DNA of 64,000 bases from Aplidium turbinatum (taxonomy: Eukaryota; Chordata; Ascidiacea; Aplousobranchia; Polyclinidae), in the NCBI GenBank assembly GCA_918807975.1, contig OU964924.1, positions 756,501 to 820,500 on the forward strand, written 5' to 3'. Each line of letters starts with the position of its first letter. Position 1 is the stretch's first letter. Under the pieces are notes generated by a model. It was not told the DNA's origin and did not search any database. It saw only the letters and a list, made by a program, of their open reading frames with translations. The position numbers and the translations under genes were made by a program. Positions 54,834-64,000 of this stretch are shown here, one piece after another.

Positions 54834-56769
54834 TGTAGATATTGAGTATCAGCGTATCTTGCAACATGGCAGTACAAGATTTCTCTCTTTGCTACCAGCT
54901 TTGCAAAGAATACTTGAAATGTTTGGAGGATTAAAAAGTTACTTCAACTCCCAAGAAGGTTGTCCTACTCTCATCAAAAAATGCTTCGAAAAACCAACAC
55001 AAGAGCTCTATTTGAAATTTGTTCATGGGCAGTTGAAATATTTCAACGAGACTATTCTAAAGTTAGAAAAGGAAAACGCTAATGCCGTAGATGTGGCACA
55101 TGTTCTGTCAGAGCTAAAGCTAAACTTACTTGAAAAGAAAGAAAACAACTTCATCCCATCTGCAGCATTGACTCTCTTAAGCAAGCTAGAAGAAGCAGGA
55201 AAAGTAGGGGAGATGTGGGATCAATGACCCAGTGGGATCAATGATCCACCGTCGTATATTGTCCCCAACAAAAAAAATTGAATTTTTTTTACATTTGGTG
55301 TGTCGAGATTTGTCCAAACTTGGGAATCATGACGTTTCATTCTGATCGCCAAAAAGATAAATGAGTTACAGGAAATTTCGTGTTTTTGATTGGTTAAAGC
55401 AGATTTCAGCACTTGAATGTTAATGTGTAGATCCATAAAATAGAAAGTAATGTGATAATCTATTTTGTCTCAGGATATAGGCAATTTAATGTTTTAGCTG
55501 TGTGTCCAGTAATCCGAACTGAAAAGGTAAGCATGTTAGATTTCTAACTTCATAAACTAAAATGGCTGCATGTGGGAACTATGGTCCACATGCTGTGGGG
55601 ATCAATGATCCACTGGATTAGTGGCTTTAAAGTGGCTTTTTTGATGCATGGTGTAATTTTTCCGATTTATTGCATTCAACGAAGCCAACAATGTCTGCAG
55701 ACGAAGTCAGAATTAATTTTTTATTTCTATCACTTTTATTTGACACATTTGGTTCCATTGTCTTTGTGCTTGTTACGTCATTACCGAACAATGCTGAATC
55801 ATCAAATTGTTACGCATCGCAGTAGGCCACAGTATTGTGCATTATGTGCTAAGTGGAATTTGTAGTTGTTATGTTGTTATAATTCCATTATTACAAGCAA
55901 AAATTGTGTATTTGAGTTGTTCATTAAAGTGGTTCAAAGATCCCTATTGGGTGGTTCATTATTTCCAGGGGGTGGGATCAATGAACCAAATTTAATATTA
56001 CTTTTAATGAGCAGTATTTTCGAACTGTTTAAATTTTTTGAACAAGGAATTTCCTTATAAGTACCTGTCAACGTAACGATTGCCACAGAGAAATTTGATT
56101 GGATTAATGTTACTATGCTTGCTCTGGTGGCAGAATATATAATTTTGGTTCATTGATCCCACATCTCCCCTAAATGTAAACTTGTTTTACAAAGAAGCAA
56201 GAGATTTTTACGAAAAATGCTTATCGTATCTGGATCTTTATGATGGTTCTTATAAAGATGTGCTTCCTCATCTTTGGATCGACCTAAACAAAAAACTATC
56301 CTGTGTGCGAGTGTGTGAGTCTGCGGAAAAAATCAACATGATGTTTGGGAAGCAGGTGATCAACAACGACCCTCTTTTTGACGAACAAGTAGGCCTACTA
56401 GTGAAACGGCACATGTCTGAACGTTGTGAGGAAGAGAGCTGGAAAAATGCGTCTTTGGAACAAAAGTGGGTCAAGATGTTCAAAAAATTTGAAAAAAAAT
56501 GCATATGCGTTTCAAACTTTCAAAGGCTGGTAGAGTTCATATTTTGTTTACCCGAAACATCCGCACCCGTTAAAAAAAAATTTTCTATCATGAAGAGCAT
56601 GTGGTCTGAGAGCAGAAGCAGGATGCTGGAGCAGAACGTGAAAGCCGTGATCACATGTAAATTCAATACTGATTGGTCCTGCTCTGACTTTTACGAGAAT
56701 GTAAAATTGAACAATGTCTTTTTGAAGAAGGTGTTATCTACAGAAAAGTATGATTGGGAGAATAAGTAA
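54834..56769 (+). pseudogene. hAT-transposase-like coding region split by a MITE
   Basis: The first part (about 54841-55207) reads LQHGSTRFLSLLPALQRILE, then MFGGLKSYFNSQEGC. The second part (56173-56769) includes FYKEARDFYEKCLSYLDLYD and the hAT dimerisation motif LPETSAPVKKKFSIMKSMWS. These match the C-terminal half of a hAT-related protein group in animals with HGSTRWLSLLPA and CLPGTSAPVERVFSLMxxLW. A TA-flanked MITE (55208-56170) interrupts it. On either side the frames agree, so the host frame was intact until the insertion. A good acceptor (TTTTTTTTGCGACTTTGTAG) precedes it at about 54837, hinting at a spliced gene. It may be a domesticated host gene or a transposon remnant; the upstream catalytic part is not seen. 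Confidence 0.75.
55208..56170. mobile_element. Tc1/mariner-type MITE with TA target duplication
   Basis: The terminal repeats are GGGGAGATGTGGGATCAATG and its inverse CATTGATCCCACATCTCCCC (20 of 20 bases). TA flanks both sides (55206-55207 and 56171-56172). Further GGGATCAATGATCC-like words lie inside at about 55231, 55597 and 55976. The 963 bases encode nothing recognisable. The near-perfect ends and the otherwise open frame around it suggest a recent insertion. Confidence 0.88.
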
Positions 56770-57164
56770 ATTCGCAAATGCTTGTACGCAGTGTTGGGTA
56801 AATTCAGTGCAATTGGGAGTTAGCCTAGCCTACTTATCGACTTGAAAACCGCAGGCTATTTTGTTATTCTTTCTTCCTTTTGCTTTACTGAAACAATCTA
56901 AATTCGAATTATTTTGTATCGTTAACGTCAATTCCTTTCTATTTTTCGAACTGAAACTGATATTTAGACAGAGAATATGCGCATGAACTCTTGATGACAA
57001 TACGGTCAATGAAGACAGCCGGGATGGCTTTAAATGTAGGCCTACGTATGTAATAATATCGGAAAATGTAAATTTAAAAAATCACAGCTAAGTGGTCTTG
57101 GTCTTTGGAGGCGTCCCGTTTTGAAGTCACAAAAATATGATAAGCCTAACCTTGAAGCTTCTTC

Positions 57165-57260
57165 GTTCCAGAAGTCACGCGCTGACCAACTGAGCTATCG
57201 GGGATATGCTAATATGTTGATAAAACCTTGAGCACCAACGTAAATTGTGTGACGTGTTAA
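57165..57260 (-). other. tRNA-like SINE fragment
   Basis: In reverse, CCCCGATAGCTCAGTTGGTC is a good box A, but no box B follows at the proper distance. The adjacent block CACCAACGTAAATTGTGTGA recurs as CACCAACGTAAATTGCGTGA at about 63213, so a shared repeat family is present. Confidence 0.4.
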
Positions 57261-57899
57261 CTAGTATCTTATAGGAGTCAATGGCGCAGAAACGCAATAT
57301 AGCCTACCACCCTTGGATTTTTGCACGAAATGTCTCCCCCCCCCTTAACACCGTCGTAAAAGCTGATTAAAATTGCCACAGAAAAATTGAAAAATGCTCT
57401 AGCCTAGGCCTATACTGTCTATCTCCTCCAGAATGAGATCTTTTACCTTTTTACCAAGAAGCTCGATTAATTCATTTTGGATAGTTGGTAAAAGGTGCGT
57501 TGTCATGCCTTTTTTCAGAGTTAGGTACCAAAAATGTGTTCGTAAATGACTGTATAGACCTACTGTAATTTGCAAAGAATTTTACTGTTTCAAGAAAATT
57601 TCCCTGGTTCCTTGGATTAGAATCTTCCTGATGATCTCGTAAATTAAGATTTTGTTTAGTGAGAAACTTTATGACAGCGATTACGCTCTGCAGGATTTCT
57701 CTCCATCTATTTTATTCTTTATTTATTAGAATTTGCATTTCTTTGATGAACCTGAAGCCTCAGTGCGAGCTCATTCCATTTATCAAAGCACTGTTTGTGA
57801 ACTTTTGAATTTTCATGACTAGAATTGTACGGAATAAAAAAGGCAAAAGTTAATATAGGCCTACCATAGGCCTGCTTGATCCAAGCATTGGGAGATGAA

Positions 57900-58112
57900 A
57901 AGATAAGGTTTTCATTAACAAAGCCTTCAGCACTAACGAGAGTAGGGTAGCCAGTTCCTTTCTCTCGGCCTCCCTTTCCTGCAGCAACTATGCCCACCCA
58001 ATTTATTACATCCTGGGTAGACATGAGTGGTGTTTTTCAACAACCAGCTTAAGTCGAGAGTCGAACCAGAATTGCATGATTGGAAAGCGAGCGCAATATC
58101 CGCTGCGCCATC
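57900..58112 (-). mobile_element. tRNA-derived SINE, family 3, minus strand
   Basis: In reverse, GTGGGATGGCGCAGCGGATA (box A) and TCTGGTTCGACTCTCGACTT (box B) form a tRNA-like head. The body has ACCCAGGATGTAATAAATTG, GTTGCTGCAGGAAAGG and GGAACTGGCTACCC. The head is better preserved than in the other families. The plus-strand arm near 58120 pairs too little for a functional tRNA. Confidence 0.7.
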
Positions 58113-58804
58113 CCACCGCTTGTAGATGAAATGTAAAGAAATGCACGGATTAAGATGACAAAAATTCACAAAAGGTTTGAAAACAAATTGGAGAATTATC
58201 ATTTCTCGATTGATATAACCTGCAACAGAAACAATGGGCTATAGGCCTAAGCCAAATCCTGAGTGGCTATTCGAATGTAGCAACCATGATCTGAGAACTT
58301 CATTAGTCTACCATTCTTTAACTTTTTATGTAACCACTTCTTACTCAGAAAGCTTAAGGATTTCTCTTTGTTTACTTCTTTACTTACTCTAATCGCTGGC
58401 TTGAATGGCCCTTCTTTTTTCTGAAACCATTCGGGCTGCTTTCGGGCTCTAATTAAGGTGATCACCTCAACTCTCATGTTATTCGTTATTGTTTTGCTCG
58501 AGGTAGCATAGGCTACACTTCTTCTTCCGTCCCTACTTGAGGTAGCGATATAGGCTGACTGTGGCTGCCAATCTCTTCAGTTTGTTTAGCAGAGGCAATT
58601 TTTACGAACTTCAAAATGGCTCCCTCATTTTTTTTTAGTTGCTCTTCTCTAGCATTATTTTTCTTTCTAAAAAAAAAGCTCCAAAAAGCGCTAAAAAACT
58701 TGATTAAAAAGTGTATTCGTGACAATCCAGACTCTTATTTGGCATTTCTTCAATTAAAAAATACTTTTCAACAACCAATCAATGGTTAGTTTTTCAGTAA
58801 CAGG

Positions 58805-59316
58805 CAGAGATGTACGTATACGCCGCAAATTCTACGCCGTAGACTTTTTGTTTACGCTAACGCTTACGGCCACATTTTTTGGATAGTTGTCGCTTGAGGC
58901 TATACGGCTGTAAAGTTTTCGCGGATTTTTAGCGTATAGCGTCAACATATACTTTTTAATGTCTTTTTTTTCGCTGCAACACGCTATAATCCCTTCCTGC
59001 GCTGCAGTTGAAAAACTGTTTTCAATGGGCAAAGACATATATTGAAACCAACACGCAGCAAAATGTCAGATGAACACTTTCACATGCTTGTGTTTTTTCA
59101 TGGAAATTCAAAATAGAACTTGTTTGTTTCGAGTGGTTTATACCGTGTGAATGTTTGGTACCCAGCAAACAAAATGAGTTTACGCTAGTGTATGCGCTGA
59201 CGCTGACGCCGCCAACTTTTTTTACAAGTTACGTTGACGCATACGGCGTATGGTTTTTCGAACGTTTGCGTTTACGCTGACGGCGTCAATATTTTTTGTA
59301 TACGCGTACATCACTG
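58805..59316. mobile_element. hAT MITE with CAGAGATGTACG ends
   Basis: CAGAGATGTACGTATACG at the left opposes the inverse of CAGTGATGTACGCGTATAC at the right. Perfect GTAACAGG duplications flank it at 58797-58804 and 59317-59324. The interior is rich in TTTACGCT and GACGGCGT words and has no transposase similarity. Confidence 0.92.
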
Positions 59317-59559
59317 GTAACAGGAACATAGGCTAGTACAAGTTGTAGCCCGGCTGAACTTGTGTTTGGTAGAGCAACTCGCTCTATCATTCCTTTTGTA
59401 GCCTACCCAATGTAGCCTACGTTTGATCCTTCGAAAAGGATAAATCATCGAAAGCAAAGTAAAACAATTCTACGACAAAAACGTAAAAGATTTAAGTGTC
59501 CTCTGTCCTGCTCTGTCCAAATCAATCTGTATATGCAATAACTGCAACAGCACATGCAA

Positions 59560-59897
59560 CGTGCATGCAACGCACATGCAATAACTTTCTTCGTATTGTA
59601 TTTGACATTAACCGCAGAGAAAGCATAAAAGGTGTAATGGAACTCAATAATTTAAAATCAATTAGCCACATGAAAAATACACAGATTGCAACTTTCATGT
59701 ATTCAAAAAACCTACTTCCTACAACATTTAATGATATAATTATGTGTAAACAATCAAATAGCCTAACAAAAAGAAGTAATTCTCCTTATATTCCGATATA
59801 TTGCAGAATTAACACTTGCAAACAATCAATACGGTACATGGGGCCAACAATTTGGAACAAGCTGTGTGCTTCTAGTGCATCTTGGCCTGCCAGCTAA
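59560..59897 (+). pseudogene. LINE reverse transcriptase C-terminal fragment
   Basis: The frame contains LNNLKSISHMKNTQIATFMY, YSKNLLPTTFNDI and IRYMGPTIWNKLC. This is the extreme C-terminus of CR1/L2-type LINE proteins (compare YSGAKIWNNI in the 8.4 kb LINE). The sequence differs from the 8.4 kb copy, so it is another family. The copy is 5'-truncated, as is usual for LINEs. Confidence 0.7.
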
Positions 59898-60095
59898 CAA
59901 AAATCGTCTTTTATTTTTTATGTGCTTCTAGTGCTTCTTGGCCTACCAGCTAACAAGAACTCGTCTTTTATTATTTCTTGTACTTCTAAGTAGTTCTTCT
60001 GCACTAGCTGACAACAAACACGTCGTTTATTTTTATGCCTTCAAGTGCTTCTTGGCCTACCAGCTAACAAAAATCGTCTTTTATGTTTTATGGTC
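59860..60095 (+). repeat. tandem CTTCTAGTGCTTCTTGGCCT units in the LINE tail
   Basis: About four units of roughly 55-65 bases share GCTTCTAGTGC, TTCTTGGCCTACCAGCTAAC and TCGTCTTTTATT. The first overlaps the stop of the LINE fragment at 59897, so the array grew out of that element's 3' end. Confidence 0.8.
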
Positions 60096-61589
60096 ACAGC
60101 GGTAAACCATAATCTCTTCGTGGGAAAATTGTAACATAAAGTTCCCGGATCCGTTTGTCTGCATGTAGTGACCGAAAAAGAAACACTCCTTGAAACGTCT
60201 ATTCAATAAGTGTATTCCTGTAAAATTAGCCCGCGGCTATCGAAATCGAGATGCAACGCCTTACACCTCTAAAAACTGTCACTACGATACAGATTACTTG
60301 GATAAAAGACGGAGAATTTGTCCAGCTAGCAAGCACCAAATAAACCAGTTAAATGTGCGACCGACTTCCAACAAACAACTTCAAGAATGAATCAGCAAAA
60401 TTTGTGATAACTCAAAGGCACGTCAGCAGTTCGTGACGCAATATCTCATGTTTAAACAGGTTTCAAACTGAAACAGGTTTAAACCGGTTTGACACAAGTC
60501 TTACGAACGATGGTGCAATTTTGGCTCATGTTTTAGGAATTTCCATGACGTAATATTCAGTAGACTTGAACGGTTTTTATATGACGTTTGATTAGGTGAA
60601 CAATTGTCTGGAACACAAGCTTCCCCCTACTATAAGAAATGAATGCAAAACTGTAAAAGCTTTAAATCAAAAATGAACAAGCTAAATCTTCCTTGAAATA
60701 ATCCTATCTAAGTATAACATACACCAAACTTACTAATATTTTTTTTTGCCCAGAAATGATAGGCCAAAGTGTGTAGATTTATTAGCAAAATAGTAAGGTT
60801 GTAAGTACTCCTACTGGCCTTCTGGTTCTTGTGTTTATTGTCCACAGAAGTTCTATAGAGTCTGCAGAAGTTTTTCCATCCTCTTCGACCAATCACCATC
60901 TTTCGATGAAGCGGTGGCCATGTGCTCCAACCAGTTGTTTTATATCAATATCTTGGACTGGATCGTCATGCTATTGTCTGATTGTTTATCTATTTTTCTA
61001 ACATGCCAAATTGGATTTTTTTTCACTTTTGTTATGGTTTAACGTGTAAAACATACGGTAGCCTAACCCAAATTTATCATATTACTGTGACATGCCACTA
61101 CTACATCCCAGCTGGCGATGCCTGTCGTTTTTGCATTAATTCAATGTTTGCTAACGTTGGATCAGTGTGGAGGTGACGAGTTTAGCTGACTGGGGTCTAA
61201 AATTATCGCTTTATCAACGCAAGTTTTATCAAAGCACGCTTGATATCTTCAAGATATAACTTCCCTGGGTATAATTGAATTTTCGCAAGATGATGATGTT
61301 GTTTTTGCTAGTTTGTTTTATTTGTTTTTGTCATTGTTTTCCTGTCGTCAAGTTATAGCCTATCTATTTTGTGAGTCGTGCAAAGCCTATGGTGCGTTGC
61401 GCTTGAAATGGCTTTGCCCGTGGTAGGAGTTCTTTGTGGGGTTTTCTTTGCCTGCCTTGCTCTTCTTTGCTATGAGCTAAACGCATCAAGACGTGTTCGC
61501 CTTACGACCATCAGCACTCTTGATAACGCACCATGGCCGATCTTCATAGCAACTGTCCAAACAAATATAGTCTAAATATATGTTGTTTA

Positions 61590-61830
61590 TTTGTTTGTTT
61601 TTTTTTTAACATTTTCTTTTTTTATTTTCCCTTCATATCTTAAATTTTTCTGAAGGTGTTGCGACCATGCCAAATTTCTTTCAAATCAATAACTTACTTC
61701 GGTCTCAAGCACGTTTTAACGTTCGCGTTTTGTCGCTTCTACCCTTTTCTCGACCTTTGCTATGTTGACGTGAATTGTTTTGATATGATGGTCAGAAATA
61801 AAAACAACTGAACTGAACTGATTTCCAACA
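61590..61830. mobile_element. partial copy of the fold-back family of 36184-38535
   Basis: Shared words include CTTCATATCTTAAATTTTTC, GCACGTTTTAACGTTCGCGT and GACGTGAATTGTTTTGATAT, ending AGAAATAAAAACAACTGAAC. This matches 37990-38190 base for base over long stretches, but the terminal CGGCGAGT inverted repeats are absent. It is a truncated copy or a relative sharing an internal region. Confidence 0.75.
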
Positions 61831-61956
61831 CCCAGATAAGTTTAGCTGGTTCAAAGGAACTGTAGGCTATTAAAACAATTAAGTTATTTGGTTGTACGAA
61901 TTTGATCATTACGAGTAGGCCTAATAGTGCCACTTACAAAATAAAAAGAGTTCATG

Positions 61957-62361
61957 CAGTGCTGGTCTTTGAGGTGTGCAAATCGTGTGATCGCACAGGG
62001 CCCGCAAATTAGGGGCCCGCAATTTACTCAGAAAATGCAGTAATTTTTGTCATTTCCAATGGAAAAATGGCACCATTTTGCAGTAGGCTAATATTCATAC
62101 CTAAATTTTTGTTGAACATGCTCTCAGAATGCACCAAATTCAAAGTAATTTTTCAAAATTTTCTGGAGGAGGCCCCCCACACTCTCCGCCGCTGGGTGTC
62201 GCCTTCGGAAAACACACCGTCAGGCTTCGCCCGCCGGCGTCAAAACCTCCCCTTCTCCTTTCAAAATACCTAGCTACCGTACGCTACTGAATTGGATCAT
62301 TGTCATTGGGGCCCGCAAAGCATATTCCGCACAGGGCCCGAAATACCCGAAGACGGCACTG
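61957..62361. mobile_element. hAT non-autonomous element (CAGTGC...GCACTG)
   Basis: CAGTGCTGGTCTTTGAGG opposes the inverse of CAGTGCCGTCTTCGGG. GTTCATG repeats at 61950-61956 and 62362-62368 (seven bases, with a likely eighth mismatched) flank it. The sub-terminal CGCACAGGGCCCGC words oppose each other. The interior has no transposase. Confidence 0.82.
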
Positions 62362-62626
62362 GTTCATGTTTACTCATTGTAAAAGACGTGTGATGAATCT
62401 TCGTATTATTAGGCTACTACCCACTACCAGAAGCCTGTCAACAAGGTGAGCCTTGCAAGCCACAACAATATGAACAGCAGATGAAGTCTGACCAAGAGGG
62501 TCCTTGGAGAAGCCGAAAACCTCCCGCAAGATTAGCTGATTATGTGTATTATCAATACTATTTCGTATGTTTATTGCATTGCTTATACTCCTCATATTTT
62601 GTGAAAACGTAGTGGACTATTCTTAA

Positions 62627-63184
62627 AGGCCCACTAAATGAAAATTTCAAACGGGAATTAAGCATTAAAATGCGTAAACTGAACATTTAAGAATACATTT
62701 CAAGAAAAATTACCTAAAAAAAATTGTTTTCAATGGCGCTGGCAAGGCCCAAAGTCCAATGTTTCATTTATTTTTATTTTTTTCAAAATAACCAAAAGTG
62801 CAAACACTGCTCGAGAATACGTCACTATTGACAGCAATAACAAAAGCCACGTTACCACTTCTGATGTTTTGAGCAAACTGTCTGATGTTTTGATGTTGAA
62901 ATCTGATGTTTTGATGTACATACATACATAGCCTACAGTCAAATCGCCCGCAGTAACAATTATTGCGAGATCAGCTGATTGCTAGTCTCTAGTGACGCAG
63001 ACTGTACAGTCGCACGCTTCGCTGCTCAAGCCCAATCTCGTTTTGAAAGCTCTGACAAAAACACGCGCGCAATGGTGGTCAGACCGCAATGGGGCACAAT
63101 TTTATTGAAAATTGTTTTATGGTAGCATGTTAAACAGAAAGAACATGGAAAATCGCCAAGTCAGGTTTTTCCTTTAGTATCCCT
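62627..63184. mobile_element. TTAA-flanked MITE (piggyBac or Kolobok type)
   Basis: TTAA flanks both ends (62623-62626 and 63185-63188). The terminal repeats AGGCCCACTAAATGAAAA and AGGGATACTAAAGGAAAA match at 14 of 18 positions. There is no coding capacity. A nearby direct repeat of CTGATGTTTTGATGT lies at about 62880-62915. Confidence 0.65.
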
Positions 63185-63867
63185 TTAAAGAAGGATGTTG
63201 ATGGAACCTCAACCACCAACGTAAATTGCGTGACGTCATATCTAGTAGACGTCGTATTCTTAGTTCTGTGTTTAGAGTAATCATTCTTTAGTTGCATCTA
63301 TTACAGTTGATACCTAATATATGTTCTTTCTCTCACTCTCTCCTTTTTGTTAACACTCAAAGAAACATTTAAGTGGAAACTCATATTATTGTAACCACTG
63401 TTTCTAAATAACTTTTTTTGTATCAGTAAATAATTGAAGTTAAAAAAAATCACACAAAATAAAGGAAGATTTATCTAATTTTTTGTGTGTGCAATCTTCC
63501 AACTAAAAGCCTGCAAAAAACAAAGTATGTGCCAAAGCAGATCTTTTTTATTCCATATTTGAATAGATTCTCTTTGCATTCCCAAATGCATGAATCATTT
63601 GAATGGTTTCATTCACCTATCCATGAAGATAAAAAAGCACGCATTATTACATGCATACGTATCTTCAGCTTCAAAAATTGCAAGTGAACTCCAACTAAAT
63701 TTTCCACAGGCTTTTGTCGGTGAAACTGAGAATGGAAATGGATGTACTGTATCTTGGACGGAAAACATTTTGAGCTTGTTTTATTATGATTTTTCGATTG
63801 GAAACACTCGTATTGTTGCCATGACTGGTTCTATTTTTTATGAGAGTAGAAAGGTTTGGTTTTGAAT

Positions 63868-64000
63868 GTTTATCCTCGGACTGACAAAGCCTTGATAGTC
63901 AATCAATCACTGGTTTATTTTTTTTCTCAAATTATCACGAAAAATACATACAAATACAAATAGGTTATTCCTGATAGTTTCGCATACTTGTAGAGGCTCT
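63868..64000 (-). mobile_element. tRNA-derived SINE, family 1, cut by the window end
   Basis: TTTATCCTCGGACTGACAAA, GCCTTGATAG and AGTTTCGCATACTTGTAGAG are the inverse of the 3' half of the 28645 copy. About 75 bases of unrelated AT-rich DNA sit between the tail and the rest (about 63901-63962). The tRNA head lies beyond the window. Confidence 0.7.

Noticed and set aside
57719-58024. 101-codon minus-strand frame resembling a small protein
   Set aside because: It coincides with the body of the family-3 SINE.

Overview
This is an AT-rich, intron-rich, repeat-dense animal nuclear window. It holds three recognisable host genes, all on the minus strand: ARMC3 (6708-25237), a UPF0728/C10orf53-type small protein (26018-26296) and TRPC4AP (33618-49021). 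The gene set, the tRNA-derived SINEs and the wealth of hAT-type transposons fit an invertebrate deuterostome, with a tunicate, echinoderm or similar all possible. The species cannot be fixed from the sequence alone. There is no bacterial gene structure, CRISPR array, rRNA or convincing intact tRNA gene.

Layout. 1-5000 is a stack of nested DNA transposons: a 3.8 kb hAT holding a second hAT and a further element with 8-bp target duplications. 5000-6700 is intergenic with one weak exon candidate. 6708-25237 is ARMC3, for which 22 exons can be joined with consistent phases into about 862 codons. Its introns carry a nearly intact CR1/L2-like LINE (8.1-11.5 kb), a 23-bp and a 20-bp minisatellite, a palindromic MITE and SINEs. 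26-33.6 kb holds the UPF0728 gene, a 28-bp minisatellite, a SINE and a hAT inside a hAT. 33618-49021 is TRPC4AP, with 18 exons giving about 780 codons. Its introns hold a 20-bp minisatellite, a MULE-like fold-back element carrying a hAT, a THAP-bearing P/Kolobok-like remnant and several palindromes. 49-64 kb has no secure host gene: it holds a MULE-like MITE, hAT MITEs, a 159-bp satellite, a hAT-transposase-like coding region split by a TA-flanked MITE, a LINE tail, SINEs and a TTAA MITE.

How the parts relate. ARMC3 is an armadillo-repeat protein, TRPC4AP (TRUSS) is known in vertebrates as a TRPC/TNF-receptor-associated scaffold and ubiquitin-ligase adaptor, and UPF0728 is uncharacterised. 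Nothing here shows that they work together. All three lie on one strand, and the UPF0728 stop is only about 0.8 kb upstream of the ARMC3 start, so a shared transcription unit is possible but not shown.

Most of the novelty is in the mobile DNA. Many elements can be bounded to the base by their target-site duplications. Two short palindromic words, TGACGTCA and TAGGCCTA, mark largely different parts of the window.
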